A stretch of DNA of 64,000 nucleotides. Source: Fulvivirga imtechensis AK7 (GTDB taxonomy: Bacteria; Bacteroidota; Bacteroidia; Cytophagales; Cyclobacteriaceae). The notes below the pieces were generated by a model. That model saw only the letters and a list, made by a program, of their open reading frames with translations, was not told the DNA's origin and did not search any database. The stretch spans positions 62,001-126,000 of the forward strand of contig NZ_AMZN01000033.1 of NCBI RefSeq assembly GCF_000331535.1, in the 5' to 3' direction. Shown in pieces: positions 1-10,473 of this stretch (positions are counted from its first letter, which is position 1; the number at the start of each line of letters is the position of its first letter). Both the position numbers and the translations under genes were made by a program.

Positions 1-299
1 TTTAAATCAGTGCTGTAAATTAAAATTGAGTCTGAATACTCCTTTTCAAACATTTCAAGGGATACCTTATCACCTTTTAATGCGTCTATTGCAAAATTTT
101 CGCAGGTGTAAAGGTAATTATCATAAGTTGCTGGAACTGCATTATTGCACGTTACCTCTACCTCCCATTTCAACTTTAGAAATTCATCAATAGGTTTCGG
201 ACCTGTTTGATCCAAATAGAGCTTTGAGCCAGGTTCTACACTCATATTCGTTAATCCTGACCCCAAGATTAAGCTTGTTAAAATAAAAGCTAGTTTCAT
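1..299 (-). CDS. small exported protein, partial (possible immunity protein)
   Basis: An ATG at 299 opens a minus-strand frame that runs off the left edge, so only the first 99 codons are visible. The product starts MKLAFILTSLILGSGLTN, a signal peptide without a clear lipobox, followed by a soluble stretch with two cysteines (near VTCNN and YTCEN). It begins 12 bp after the stop of the large M15-tipped surface protein and reads in the same direction. That position and its export signal fit an immunity protein acting outside the cytoplasmic membrane against a peptidoglycan-directed toxin. This is inference from position only; I do not recognise the family. Confidence 0.6.
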   Translation of the reverse strand, partial: MKLAFILTSLILGSGLTNMSVEPGSKLYLDQTGPKPIDEFLKLKWEVEVTCNNAVPATYDNYLYTCENFAIDALKGDKVSLEMFEKEYSDSILIYSTDL

Positions 300-311
300 T
301 GTCGTTTATTT

Positions 312-3300
312 TTATTCAAAGTTTCTGTATCTTTTTAATGGCTGAAAATGCATCCAATCTCTTTTCCTGGTCCAGTTTCCGCCCCAGTCAATTTTGCCCG
401 AATTGAGGAAATATTCAACAAAACCATTATCCAAGTTAAAGAACCCATTCTCTCCAAGCGTTGAAATAGCAGTTTGCGTGCCATTCCTGTTTAACCATTC
501 AACATAATTCCCAAACGATAGCCGTCCCATTCCCGAGCTTCCCAATATTTCATCAACACGTTCTAAAAAAGAAATGAAATCATTAATTTGAGTAGAATCA
601 AAAGACTCAATCACTTCAAAATCTAAATCGATACCAAATGAAGCTGGAAGATATCCCGCAGTTTTCGTTTCTTCAACCTCACTTATAATCTTCTCAAATG
701 CCTCTTTATACACTTTTAGGATATCCATTGTATTCGTTATATAACCATTCCAGTAAATATACTCATCATGAAAATTGGATTTCATTAAATAAGCTTTTAC
801 GAATCCATTATTAAGTAAATCATGATATGTCTTTAACTCTTCAATAATTTGATCAACTTCTTCAATTTTACTAGTACATTTCTCAGGAATAATACTCCTC
901 AGTTCATTAAGCATTTCTTCACTTACCTTATTTTCAAACCATAGCTCATTTATCAAATATGAAGTTCTTTGGTAAATCTTTTGATACTCAGAATATACAG
1001 CATTTCCTTGATTCACAATACTACTCTTCCAAAAAGGCAAGGCATCCTTAAACTCACTATCATACTTTGTGAGGTAATTAAATCCTGAAATAATTTCGCT
1101 TAATGATTGAGAATTAATTCTTTGTTTAAAGTTATCGCTTGCATTTTTCATTTGTTCCAAGATCAAGTCTGTATACCAGAAATCAACATTGGTTATAACT
1201 TTTAAGAATAAATTCTGCTGTTCCGATATTTGGGGATTGCGTATTGCATCAATATCTATTGCAAAGCCAAATGAGTGGTCACTAATAATTCGAGAATGAT
1301 TCATAAATCGAATAGTATAATCATTGATGGAATACTTGTTTTTATACTTATTATAGTCACCTTGTTCAATAATTTTGTCTTCTATCTCCTTTAAAATTGG
1401 TTGGTAATTTTTGTGAGTGCTTATCTGCTTTCCTAGAAATGAAAATGTAGTATCATTTTTATCCATATAGCCTAAAGGACCAGACCCGTCTATATTTTCA
1501 ATAGAAATATTGTCTATCATTTGTTCTCGCAACATCATGTAGTATTCAAATTTGGTCGTCCCGTAAGGAGCATTGTTAACAACTACTCTTTTCTTAATTT
1601 CGTCAGATGCATCATTCCACTCGTCCGCGTACGGATGGACCTTACTTAAAGCTGACGCTGAAAAAGGCATAGTAAAATTCTTACTCTCACTTGAAAGTAT
1701 TTTGACTTCGAAAGGAGACTCATCGTATCTGATATACTCACCATTATTATCCCCCTGATTCATTTTCCCATCCCAATGAAATGCTGCATTTTCTGCAATC
1801 TTTATATCCTGATCGTTTATATAAGCTAAAGTTCCATCATTCTTATAGATTTCCAGCTTGGCATATTTTAGGGGATACTTATCAGTTGTTTTTATAGAGT
1901 ATGATATTTCTAGTTTGTCATCATCAATGCCAGCCGTAAATTCTTCATCAGTAATTGGTACAATGGTGACAAGCTCTGGCCGCTCTTCTTCCTCAACGAG
2001 ATATGGACATAATATCTGAATCAATTGATCCCACTGCTCCTCAGAAAGTTCACTGCTATACGGAGGCCTTTTTCCTTTGAGTTGATTAACCATCTGTTCA
2101 ACTTGGGGCCCATTTATATCATCTTCATTTATTAAGGTCAATAGACTGTCTGGATCGTTTATCAATTCATCAACCTTTTCCAATATAACCTGTAACCTTT
2201 CCTCGTCTTTTGGCAAACAATCAGGTAATGATTGTATTCTTCTGATCAAAACATCATCCAGAGGCCCTTTGCCACTGTTTTCAAGGTAATTGTTTATTTC
2301 CTGCTTGAAGTATTCCAAGGCCTCTTTGATTAACTCTTTTTCGATGCTAATAGCGTCATCCTCCGCAGTGTTGTCGTTTCCTTGCGTGACATTTCCGTCA
2401 CTATCAACGATCCACGTATCACCAGAGCTGTCAGTAAACCTGACATCTTCCTTCTCCCCGGTTTCGGGATCAACCGGCTGCTCGTAAGTATGCGCTGTCC
2501 CATCTTCATCAGTCACCGTAATTACGCCATCGTCACCCACGGTCACATCACCGATCTCACCATCATAGGTAATATCCTCTCCATCGAAATCATCCTCTGA
2601 ATCATCATCCTCACTGCCAGAACCATCTTCATCAGTACCGGTGCCATCGTCTTCATCTTCGTCTTCCCAATTGTCAATCAACCCATCTATTCCATCCGAA
2701 AGGGCGATCACTTCACCAGCCACAACCTGGTAGAGTTCATTCACCCGGATATTATCAAACTTCACAGCCATATTGAAGCCCAGGAACGGGGTTTCTATAG
2801 AGCCTAAACCAGAGAAAGCACCATTTCCACCTTTTACCTCGATCAACCTCATTTTGAAATCACCCACGGTAAACACCTCTCCGCGGATAGCTGAAATGAG
2901 TGGTGTAGTATTCAAAGGCTGTTGCAGGTCTTGTGCGTCTCCACAGGCAAATATCCGTGGCGGATAGGTGGTGAACCTTTTGGTTTCTGTCCATGAACTG
3001 ACGAAAGCCCCTCTTTTGCTCCCTATTCGTACTTCATATTGTGTTTGTGGCATCAGGTTATTCAGCACCACATACATACTGTCAGCCAGTTGGGCATTAA
3101 GGGGGAGCTGCAATTCTTCTACAAACCATTCTGCTCGCGGGTTGTTGGACAGCCTGTATTCCAGGGTATAGCCGTCAGGCTCCAGCGATGGTTTCCAACT
3201 GGCCATTCCCATCCTCTCGTTGAGAGCCCATGCTTTAAATTCATCTGGTTCCGGCAGCGGTGGTTCATCCTGGGCCACTTTAAAGGTGCATACCTTGCTG

Positions 3301-4178
3301 TAACCATTGTTTTTAAACCGGTCTCGCCCATCCAGGTCTATGGCCTGTACCTGCCATACGTACTCCATGCCAGGGATCAATGGCGGTTCGGCCACTCCAT
3401 AGAGCAGGTTGGTTTCCGGGGTTTGAATTTCATAGATCGGGTTGCTGCTTAATACTATGTCTGCCGGGTTCCTGCCTTCAGGCCTGATCTCGTACAACCT
3501 GAAAATATAATCCGTAGTAAAACTGGAGTTAGGCGATATAGCCATCGGAGTCCATTGGAAGATCACCGATTGCTGCATTTCGTTCAGCTTCAGCTCTGCT
3601 GCACAGGCGGGCTGGTTGAGCATAGGCGGGTCAGGGCGTACCAGCCACACACTTTGGCAACTCGACTGCGAAAGTTGTATCTCCGGGTGCCGGTAGTCAT
3701 AAACGGTAAAACAAAACTGGTAAAAACCTTCGGGCAGTCTTCCCGACCTTTCAAATTGCGCCTTGCTGTAGCCACTGAATATTAAATTTCTGCTGTCAAA
3801 CCATGGAGCCAGGTCATTGGCATCCAGCCAGGTGGAAACTCCTCCTTCTATGGTTACAGGTGGCGGGTTAAATGCAGGGGATGTTTCTATTCTTACTCCC
3901 TGTCCTTCTATCACCATCCTGATCCTGACATCGTACAATGGTTCTGTCAGATCCCTGAGAAAAAGGTTGAGTTTCAACTGCTCCGAACCGGGCGCTACAT
4001 AGTCACTAAGGAAAACCGAATAGGGCGGGGCTATCTGTGTGGTAGCATTTACAGGATACACCTGTGAAAAAGTGTTGTGTACCACGCCCAGGAACATGAT
4101 AACTGCTACCAGCAACGTCATGAGCAGGGATGGTTTATCTTCTGTATTTTGGTATCTCATCTTTTTCATTTGTATCAT
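312..4178 (-). CDS. TANFOR/fibronectin-type surface protein with C-terminal M15-like peptidase domain
   Basis: A 1288-residue exported protein. After a signal anchor, residues about 40 to 185 resemble, from memory, the TANFOR-type N-terminal domain of large Bacteroidota surface proteins (YPVNATTQIAPPYSVFLSDY). Fibronectin-III-like modules follow to about 405, then a very acidic Asp/Glu/Gly linker near 505 to 600. A module containing FHWDGKMNQG lies near 790 to 850. The C-terminus carries an M15 peptidase signature: SDHSFGFAIDID with H968 and D975, and DWMHFQ with H1277, the expected zinc ligands. Such enzymes cut peptidoglycan peptides. The DNA for the C-terminal part is visibly more AT-rich than that for the N-terminal part, as in polymorphic toxins with exchangeable tips. 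The start overlaps the upstream stop as ATGA. Catalysis and toxicity are inferred. Confidence 0.8.
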   Translation of the reverse strand: MIQMKKMRYQNTEDKPSLLMTLLVAVIMFLGVVHNTFSQVYPVNATTQIAPPYSVFLSDYVAPGSEQLKLNLFLRDLTEPLYDVRIRMVIEGQGVRIETSPAFNPPPVTIEGGVSTWLDANDLAPWFDSRNLIFSGYSKAQFERSGRLPEGFYQFCFTVYDYRHPEIQLSQSSCQSVWLVRPDPPMLNQPACAAELKLNEMQQSVIFQWTPMAISPNSSFTTDYIFRLYEIRPEGRNPADIVLSSNPIYEIQTPETNLLYGVAEPPLIPGMEYVWQVQAIDLDGRDRFKNNGYSKVCTFKVAQDEPPLPEPDEFKAWALNERMGMASWKPSLEPDGYTLEYRLSNNPRAEWFVEELQLPLNAQLADSMYVVLNNLMPQTQYEVRIGSKRGAFVSSWTETKRFTTYPPRIFACGDAQDLQQPLNTTPLISAIRGEVFTVGDFKMRLIEVKGGNGAFSGLGSIETPFLGFNMAVKFDNIRVNELYQVVAGEVIALSDGIDGLIDNWEDEDEDDGTGTDEDGSGSEDDDSEDDFDGEDITYDGEIGDVTVGDDGVITVTDEDGTAHTYEQPVDPETGEKEDVRFTDSSGDTWIVDSDGNVTQGNDNTAEDDAISIEKELIKEALEYFKQEINNYLENSGKGPLDDVLIRRIQSLPDCLPKDEERLQVILEKVDELINDPDSLLTLINEDDINGPQVEQMVNQLKGKRPPYSSELSEEQWDQLIQILCPYLVEEEERPELVTIVPITDEEFTAGIDDDKLEISYSIKTTDKYPLKYAKLEIYKNDGTLAYINDQDIKIAENAAFHWDGKMNQGDNNGEYIRYDESPFEVKILSSESKNFTMPFSASALSKVHPYADEWNDASDEIKKRVVVNNAPYGTTKFEYYMMLREQMIDNISIENIDGSGPLGYMDKNDTTFSFLGKQISTHKNYQPILKEIEDKIIEQGDYNKYKNKYSINDYTIRFMNHSRIISDHSFGFAIDIDAIRNPQISEQQNLFLKVITNVDFWYTDLILEQMKNASDNFKQRINSQSLSEIISGFNYLTKYDSEFKDALPFWKSSIVNQGNAVYSEYQKIYQRTSYLINELWFENKVSEEMLNELRSIIPEKCTSKIEEVDQIIEELKTYHDLLNNGFVKAYLMKSNFHDEYIYWNGYITNTMDILKVYKEAFEKIISEVEETKTAGYLPASFGIDLDFEVIESFDSTQINDFISFLERVDEILGSSGMGRLSFGNYVEWLNRNGTQTAISTLGENGFFNLDNGFVEYFLNSGKIDWGGNWTRKRDWMHFQPLKRYRNFE

Positions 4179-7100
4179 TTGTTCACCAGCACTTTTATCA
4201 CGGTTTCTGCCTCTCCTGTTACTGCCCTGAGCAGGTAAACACCACTTTGTCTGTCGGAAAGGTCGAACGAGGCCATGTAGAAGTCACGTCCTGAAAACTG
4301 TTGCTCTTGTACCTTTAATCCGAACATGTCGTATATTTCCAGCGCAAGGTCTGTGCGCTGATGCAATTCTATAGCCGCTTCAAATCTGCCCTGGTTGGGA
4401 TTGGGGTATACTTTGGCTGTTTTGATGCCTATTTCCCCAAAGAGGATGCGGCCATTATCCGGCTTTTCATTTTTATTGTAAACTTTGATCGCCTTGGTCT
4501 GATAATCCACACAACCTCCGAGGTAGGCAGTAAAGCCAATTTCATATTCGCCTGCCTGGCTGTATATTATCTGTGGGTGCGCTGCCGAGCCGTCAATAAC
4601 TGTTATATCTCCGCCAAAATGCCACTCCACACTATCTGGCCTGGGATCAGTCACATCTACCAGTATTACAGTGTCTCCGGCTTCCAGTTCCGTAGCCGTA
4701 AGGAAGTTGACCTCAAAGAGCACATCTCTTGTTCTTAATTCGAACTGTTCACTCATCAGGCAGCCGTTAGGCAGCGTTACTTCTGCGGTATATATACCTG
4801 CCTGATCAATGGTGATACGGGCCTCATGGCTGGTAAAACCGTTGGGGGATGACCAGGAATACTGAGCGCCTTCCGCATTGTAGGTAGCATCTACAGTGTA
4901 GGTCTGCCCCTGGCATAAGGTGGCCTCCCGGTCAATGGAAATGTTTTCCGGTTCTGTAATTTCATATTCGGCCTGTACTTTACAGCCTTCGGCATCTGTT
5001 ACTGTCAGTTGATAAACGCCTTGCTCCAGGCCTGAAATATCCTTTGTGTCTGCACCATTTGACCATTCATAAGTATAGGGCAGGGCGCCACCCTCCATAG
5101 TTGTTATGATCTGCCCGTCATCATAGGTGTAGCAGGAAATATCCGCCACGGTAGCATCCAGGGTCATCGGGTTGTTCAGCTCTATCACAGTTACCTCTGT
5201 ATGGGCTTCACAACCATTCAGGTCGATTACTCCCAAGGTATAGGCGCCGGAGGAGATGGATTCGAAAGCGGGTTCCGTACCATAATCTCCTCCGTTGATA
5301 TTATAGGTATAGCCACCCACACCGCCTGTTGCTTCCACTGTAATATGGCCGCTGTTATCGCCAAAGCATTTCACATCGGCTTTATCGGTCATCGCCAGCT
5401 CCAATACTTCCGGTTCTGGCAGGTTCAGTATCTTTTGTTCGATACAACCATTGGCATCTTTAATGTAAAAGGTATGGTCTCCTGCCGGGAGGCCGGTGAT
5501 TACAGGTTCCGTAGCGAATTCTCCATCATTCACGCTGTACAGGTATGACGCACCGGCATCAAAAGCAATACCACCGAAGCCTTCCAGATTTACCTCTCCG
5601 TCAGAGCCTCCAAAGCAGCTTATGCCATAGCCCGTTCGGGAGGTGATCGACATGTGCATATCCAATGGGGCGTCAGGGGCAAGGAATTCAATCACATCGG
5701 GATATATGGTCTCACACCCTTCGATATCCACCACCTTGATATAGTATGTGGAAGGGCCGAATTGCCTGGTCGCAACATAGGCTGTCCAGGTGGCCCGGTC
5801 ATCATCCGAATAATACCAGGTATAATCTCCCCAACCCCCTGAAATGTGCGGTATGATGCTACCATCTATTTCTCCAAAGCACTCCGGCCTCTCCACCTCT
5901 ACTGCGTCAATGGTTAATATCTCCGGTTCTACAAGGGTGACGCTTTCTGAGGTCACACTACAGCCGTTGCTATTGGTGATGGTCAGCTCATAAGTACCGG
6001 GAAAAAGACCGGTCAGAGACATAGACTGGTTCTGATTGCCACTTCTGTAGGAGGCTCCGTTCCATCTCCATTGAAAGGTATAGCTGGTAAGTAGCCCTTC
6101 GGCTGTCACGTTAATTTGTCCGTTATCGGCTTCAAAACATGTGATCTTCTCAGGGGCAAGCGCAACTGTCATTTGCTCTGGCTGGATGAGGGTCACAGGG
6201 TCCGGTAACTGGTATTCATCGCTGCATGTAGTGACATCATTTTTGATTGAGATTTGATAGTCCCCTGGTTCCAGCGATGAAAAATCTCCTGTCGCGTTGG
6301 TCAGCTCTTCGCCTGAACTTATATGTTTTATTGTATACAGGTAATTGCCATAACCCCCTGAACCGGATATAGTGATCTGTCCATCGGCAGCACCGTAACA
6401 TGAGATATTCCTTTCGTCTGTAACGGAGGCCGCAAGAGGTACTACTACGTCCACCTTTTGCGTCTTTTCATATGCTGCACAACCGGGTTGATCCACATCG
6501 GTGACTTTAAGGGTATAGGTATCTCCGGCAAGGCCTGTAAATGTAACACTGGTGAGGGTTGTATTAAGCCTTTCCCGCACCTTTGTACCTTTGCTGTTAT
6601 AAAGCCTGTAGTTAAACCTTCCTGAACTATTCTTTACATAACTGCCATAGGTTTTATCATAGCTGGCGCTAATGCTAATACTTCCATCCGGTTCGTTAGT
6701 GCATCTTGGAGTTGTAGGGTCTGTTGTTGCTTTAACTTTCGGGGGTTGGTAGATAATAATGTCTCCACTATCTTCCTTCGAACAGCCATCCTGTACAGTT
6801 ACTTTATATTCTCCTGCTTCCAACCCTGTAAAACTCCCTTCTCTGACCGTATTACCTGCATTAAAGGTGCCTGCACCGTCAGAGATGGTATAGGTAAAGT
6901 TCGTTTTGCCTCCGGTTACAGAGAAGGCAACGCTTCCATCACTGCCCTCCGGACATGAAGCATCATTTGGAGGGTCTGTATCCAGTACGGGAAGTGCTAT
7001 GGCGTCCACTGTTCTTACTGCGGAAGTAGCGCAATTTCCAACTTCACCTCCTATGTTGGCAATGTAAATGTACATTTTACCGGGAGGCACACCTGTAATG

Positions 7101-8431
7101 GTATAGTCAGTACCGCTGAATGTTCCATGCACAGCTCCTATACCCACACAGGAATCATCTTCCGGGTCAGTGCATTGCCCTGTCTGAACAAAATACTTGT
7201 AATCGCCAATCCCCTGCACATTGGTGAGTTGTATTGTACCCGTTTCTAATCCCTGACAAGAAGGAGTTATCGACCCTATGTTAAATGTAGGGGCTGCCGC
7301 TGATACCACTGTAGCGTCAGGGTCTGAATAATCACTGGTAGAAGTGCCGGTTTTTGCCCGTACCCGAAAGGACAAGGGTAAATTAGCACTTTCCTTAACC
7401 CAGGATGAGATTCCTGGAATATCACCTATTTTCACTGCAATCGAATCCATTGTAAGGACACTCTCGGGGAAAACTGAATAGCTGGATGTTGGTAGCGTTC
7501 TCCATTTGTCCCTTAACTTTGTTTCGCATATGGTTGGTGGTTCATCACAGCACGGGCTGCCATCCCCTGGGGGAGCAGCGTTTGTAACAACGCCAAATGG
7601 GTTGTCTGCCGAAAGTGGGGTACCACCACTGCAAGGACCACAATAATCCGGGTTTGGATAGCATTCAGTATACTCTTCATCTTCATTTTCAAAGCGATAT
7701 TGATAGTAGAAGATGGTAGACTTATCGAAAGAAGGAGGAATATTGGCCTTTAAATGTATATTATCATTAAAACACTTTTGAGCAGGGAAGCCTAAAATAG
7801 TCAGTGAAGGCACCGGTGTGGTATATTGTATAGTGATCTCGGCTCCCCATATCCAGTCGGCAACGGGTACGACACCGCCTACCATGCAGCTTATCTTGCT
7901 TCTTAGCGCTGTTACCTTGTTTTCGTATGCAGTCAGGGAAGTGAACGTCCCGACTTTGGAAATACAATCTTCCTTATACATGAGGATGTAGACCTTATTT
8001 GCCGCGCCTGGTGTGTAGTTTAAAGGGTCAAAGTAAAACGGTAAAGGCCCGAGTTTGGCATCATCGTTAGAGCTGCCACCTCCTTCATCATATTCATACG
8101 CTCTGTAGTCAATATTAAATTGCTCTGGAGCATTGGTGTATGTACCGCTGTGCAATAAAACACCTGCGGGATGCCATGTTGCCCGTGCCCCTCCGTTGAC
8201 TTCTTTTTCAGGCGTAGCGCCATTGAAGGAAAAACGATGCCTATATTCAGGGCTGCTGTTACTTCCGTCATTATCATGATAGTAGCCGATTGTCTTTGTT
8301 ACTCTTACGCTGATATTGCCTCTTCCCTCTCTTTGGGCCAACGTATTTTGAGTAAACAGCATCAGGTACAGACCAAGTATGACCACAGTATTGTTTGTCA
8401 ACATCTCTTTAATATTGAATTTCAATTTCAT
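4175..8431 (-). CDS. SprB-repeat adhesin-like protein with type IX secretion sorting domain
   Basis: A 1418-residue exported protein. The N-terminus has a signal peptide ending near NTLAQ. The middle is a long series of SprB-like repeats, each with patterns such as C(F/Y)G..DG.I and GG.G.Y.Y...G, which build surface adhesins and gliding filaments in Bacteroidota. A PKD-like module near 1270 to 1335 precedes a type A sorting domain that starts KVYPNPNQGRF and ends in a hydrophobic strand plus KVLVNK. Type IX secretion should carry it across the outer membrane. It overlaps the upstream fibronectin gene by 23 bp and the downstream TANFOR gene by 4 bp, so all are probably one transcript. It is the only member of the operon with an obvious sorting tail. 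Confidence 0.88.
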   Translation of the reverse strand: MKLKFNIKEMLTNNTVVILGLYLMLFTQNTLAQREGRGNISVRVTKTIGYYHDNDGSNSSPEYRHRFSFNGATPEKEVNGGARATWHPAGVLLHSGTYTNAPEQFNIDYRAYEYDEGGGSSNDDAKLGPLPFYFDPLNYTPGAANKVYILMYKEDCISKVGTFTSLTAYENKVTALRSKISCMVGGVVPVADWIWGAEITIQYTTPVPSLTILGFPAQKCFNDNIHLKANIPPSFDKSTIFYYQYRFENEDEEYTECYPNPDYCGPCSGGTPLSADNPFGVVTNAAPPGDGSPCCDEPPTICETKLRDKWRTLPTSSYSVFPESVLTMDSIAVKIGDIPGISSWVKESANLPLSFRVRAKTGTSTSDYSDPDATVVSAAAPTFNIGSITPSCQGLETGTIQLTNVQGIGDYKYFVQTGQCTDPEDDSCVGIGAVHGTFSGTDYTITGVPPGKMYIYIANIGGEVGNCATSAVRTVDAIALPVLDTDPPNDASCPEGSDGSVAFSVTGGKTNFTYTISDGAGTFNAGNTVREGSFTGLEAGEYKVTVQDGCSKEDSGDIIIYQPPKVKATTDPTTPRCTNEPDGSISISASYDKTYGSYVKNSSGRFNYRLYNSKGTKVRERLNTTLTSVTFTGLAGDTYTLKVTDVDQPGCAAYEKTQKVDVVVPLAASVTDERNISCYGAADGQITISGSGGYGNYLYTIKHISSGEELTNATGDFSSLEPGDYQISIKNDVTTCSDEYQLPDPVTLIQPEQMTVALAPEKITCFEADNGQINVTAEGLLTSYTFQWRWNGASYRSGNQNQSMSLTGLFPGTYELTITNSNGCSVTSESVTLVEPEILTIDAVEVERPECFGEIDGSIIPHISGGWGDYTWYYSDDDRATWTAYVATRQFGPSTYYIKVVDIEGCETIYPDVIEFLAPDAPLDMHMSITSRTGYGISCFGGSDGEVNLEGFGGIAFDAGASYLYSVNDGEFATEPVITGLPAGDHTFYIKDANGCIEQKILNLPEPEVLELAMTDKADVKCFGDNSGHITVEATGGVGGYTYNINGGDYGTEPAFESISSGAYTLGVIDLNGCEAHTEVTVIELNNPMTLDATVADISCYTYDDGQIITTMEGGALPYTYEWSNGADTKDISGLEQGVYQLTVTDAEGCKVQAEYEITEPENISIDREATLCQGQTYTVDATYNAEGAQYSWSSPNGFTSHEARITIDQAGIYTAEVTLPNGCLMSEQFELRTRDVLFEVNFLTATELEAGDTVILVDVTDPRPDSVEWHFGGDITVIDGSAAHPQIIYSQAGEYEIGFTAYLGGCVDYQTKAIKVYNKNEKPDNGRILFGEIGIKTAKVYPNPNQGRFEAAIELHQRTDLALEIYDMFGLKVQEQQFSGRDFYMASFDLSDRQSGVYLLRAVTGEAETVIKVLVNK

Positions 8432-10472
8432 CGCTTACAGGGCTTTCTTCGCCATTTTTATCAATTACCTTAAATCTGTATTTGTAGATACCACCTACTT
8501 TTAACTGGTGGTCTGTAAATGTCTTTTCTCCGCTGTCAATCCTGGCGTATTGTCTCAACGGGCCATTATTCTCGCTGCGGTATACGATCACTTCTTCATA
8601 AGCCACCGGGTATTTCCAGGTCAGGTCTATCTGCTTTTTCTCCCTGTCTACTTTATGACTGATTTTGGAGATAGCAGGCATCGGCCTGGCTAAGGGCTGC
8701 GCTGAAAATTGGGTAGCTTCGGAAGCAAGATTGTCATCATCTATCGCCATCAGGGAATAGTTGTACCGGAAACCTGTATCTGCCAACTCGTCCATAAAGG
8801 AGGTGGAATCTCCGGGGAGCAGAAATTCTTTCCAGATCGTTGAACCAGCTCTCTTTCTAAAGAGCTTGTAACCGGCAATATCGGTAGCAGAGGCAGGATA
8901 CCAATCTATAAATACGGTTCCTTCACCAGGCGTCACACTTTTCAGTACGGGCTGATCGGGTGGCACAATGTCAGGTCTTTTCAATACCAGGGGTTTTGCA
9001 TAGTCAGACTGGTTGTATCTTCTGTCCTGGGCGGTGATGGTATATATCACTTCTTCTGTCAGTGTTTCCAGGTTGACACTGTCTGTAAAGCCTGTTGTAG
9101 TAAGCGCTTCTTCGGTAACCTGTATGTACTCTTCCTTCAGGGCATTTGACCGGAATACCCTGTAGCCATATAGATCGGCTTCTTTGTTAGCATCCCATGT
9201 GATCTTTACAATGCCGTTGTTGTCAACCATACCTTTAAGCCCGGTAGGTACTGCCGGGGGTATGCTGTCTTCCAACTGTACCATTGCCGGGAATGACTGT
9301 CTTACTTCGCCATGTTTGCCATAAGCTTTGATCACGTAATAGTTGACACGCAGGGGCTTTGTGTCCTGAAATGTGCTGTTCGCAGGGGGTATCTCACCGC
9401 TGATCAACCGGTAAGGGCCACCCGCTTTTGGTCCGCGATCTACAGTAAAGTGTCTTACCTGACCTGTCAGCGCCTGGCTAAACTTCCAGGTGATGTTCAC
9501 CGTACCATCCTGCATCACTACGGTTTCCGCGATCACTGGTATGGCATCCCCCAGGCTCACATATCCCTGGCCGGTTACGGGTACTGATGGTGGGCCTGTC
9601 TCACCAAAAGGTGTAATTCCTTTTACCCTGTATTGATACGTGGTGGCATTGTCGGGAATAGAATCCATGTAGTACATCTTTTCCAAAGGGCCGGAACCTT
9701 CTTTTTTCAGGCTGAAGAATTGTAACTCATCGGGCAGGTGGAAGGTCTTGCCTCCATCGTCTGATCTTTCCACCACATAGGAAGAATATATGCCATCCAG
9801 GTAGAAGGTATTCCACGAAATGGAAACACTCTGGTCACCAAATGTGGCTTCTACTTCGGAAGGTTGTGGTAGCGGCCTGGGCCCGGTAAAAGTGACCTTG
9901 CTGCTTCCTCTCTCAACAGGGTATCCTTCCCGTTGCTTGTTAAGCTCTACCCGGTAGACGTAGGTGGCGCCTCGTATAGCAGTTTTATCCAGCCATCGGA
10001 GAGCCATTGCTTCTGCGGTAGGGGCCGATATGTCTGCGGCCAGCAGTGAAAAGCTGAACCTGTTTTCCTGTTCTGCGGCTGCATTCACCAAAGAGGTAGC
10101 TCCTTGACCGGGATCAGATAAAACAAAGTCTTCGCCATATATCGCCTGGGCTGCTATGGCTGCCCATTTGTCCTCATGGGCTATGGCTTCCCAATCATTT
10201 TCTGGAAGTACGTATAGACCGCCGGGGGTCAGGTTGATCTTTTCTGAAAAACCTAAAGTGTCCTTATCGCTGAGGGTGTACCGGGTCACCGTATAGCCAT
10301 ATTCATTAGCCAGTTGCCAGGCTACCGGTGTAGTGGGCGCCCAGCGAACGATCACTCCTTCTGCTGCCGGGGCGGTGATCACCTTGATGGAGGGTTTCTT
10401 GTCGTCTTGCCCGTTGGCCGCCAGCGCTGCTGTAAACGCCAATGCTGTGATATAGTATTGCAGTCTCCTCAT
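8409..10472 (-). CDS. fibronectin type III repeat protein, exported
   Basis: A 687-residue protein with signal peptide MRRLQYYITALAFTAALAAN. Most of the rest consists of about five fibronectin-III-like modules, recognisable from repeated ITWDAN, WYPASATDIAGYKLFRK and ITAQDRRYNQSD motifs and the usual W/Y/L spacing. An N-terminal region of about 190 residues (APTTPVAWQLANEYGYTVTR) is not a typical Fn3 domain. No enzymatic motif is visible. It sits between the 1447-residue protein (1 bp gap) and the SprB-repeat protein (23 bp overlap), so it likely acts with them at the cell surface as a spacer or scaffold. It lacks a recognisable type IX tail. Confidence 0.8.
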   Translation of the reverse strand: MRRLQYYITALAFTAALAANGQDDKKPSIKVITAPAAEGVIVRWAPTTPVAWQLANEYGYTVTRYTLSDKDTLGFSEKINLTPGGLYVLPENDWEAIAHEDKWAAIAAQAIYGEDFVLSDPGQGATSLVNAAAEQENRFSFSLLAADISAPTAEAMALRWLDKTAIRGATYVYRVELNKQREGYPVERGSSKVTFTGPRPLPQPSEVEATFGDQSVSISWNTFYLDGIYSSYVVERSDDGGKTFHLPDELQFFSLKKEGSGPLEKMYYMDSIPDNATTYQYRVKGITPFGETGPPSVPVTGQGYVSLGDAIPVIAETVVMQDGTVNITWKFSQALTGQVRHFTVDRGPKAGGPYRLISGEIPPANSTFQDTKPLRVNYYVIKAYGKHGEVRQSFPAMVQLEDSIPPAVPTGLKGMVDNNGIVKITWDANKEADLYGYRVFRSNALKEEYIQVTEEALTTTGFTDSVNLETLTEEVIYTITAQDRRYNQSDYAKPLVLKRPDIVPPDQPVLKSVTPGEGTVFIDWYPASATDIAGYKLFRKRAGSTIWKEFLLPGDSTSFMDELADTGFRYNYSLMAIDDDNLASEATQFSAQPLARPMPAISKISHKVDREKKQIDLTWKYPVAYEEVIVYRSENNGPLRQYARIDSGEKTFTDHQLKVGGIYKYRFKVIDKNGEESPVSDEIEIQY

Positions 10473-10473
10473 C

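Noticed and set aside
3039-3452. Plus-strand 137-residue frame inside the TANFOR gene
   Set aside because: It lies antisense to a well-supported fibronectin region and has no motif.
4900-7000. Regular repeats resembling a CRISPR array
   Set aside because: The repeats are protein-level SprB modules of varied DNA sequence with coding continuity, not short identical repeats with spacers.
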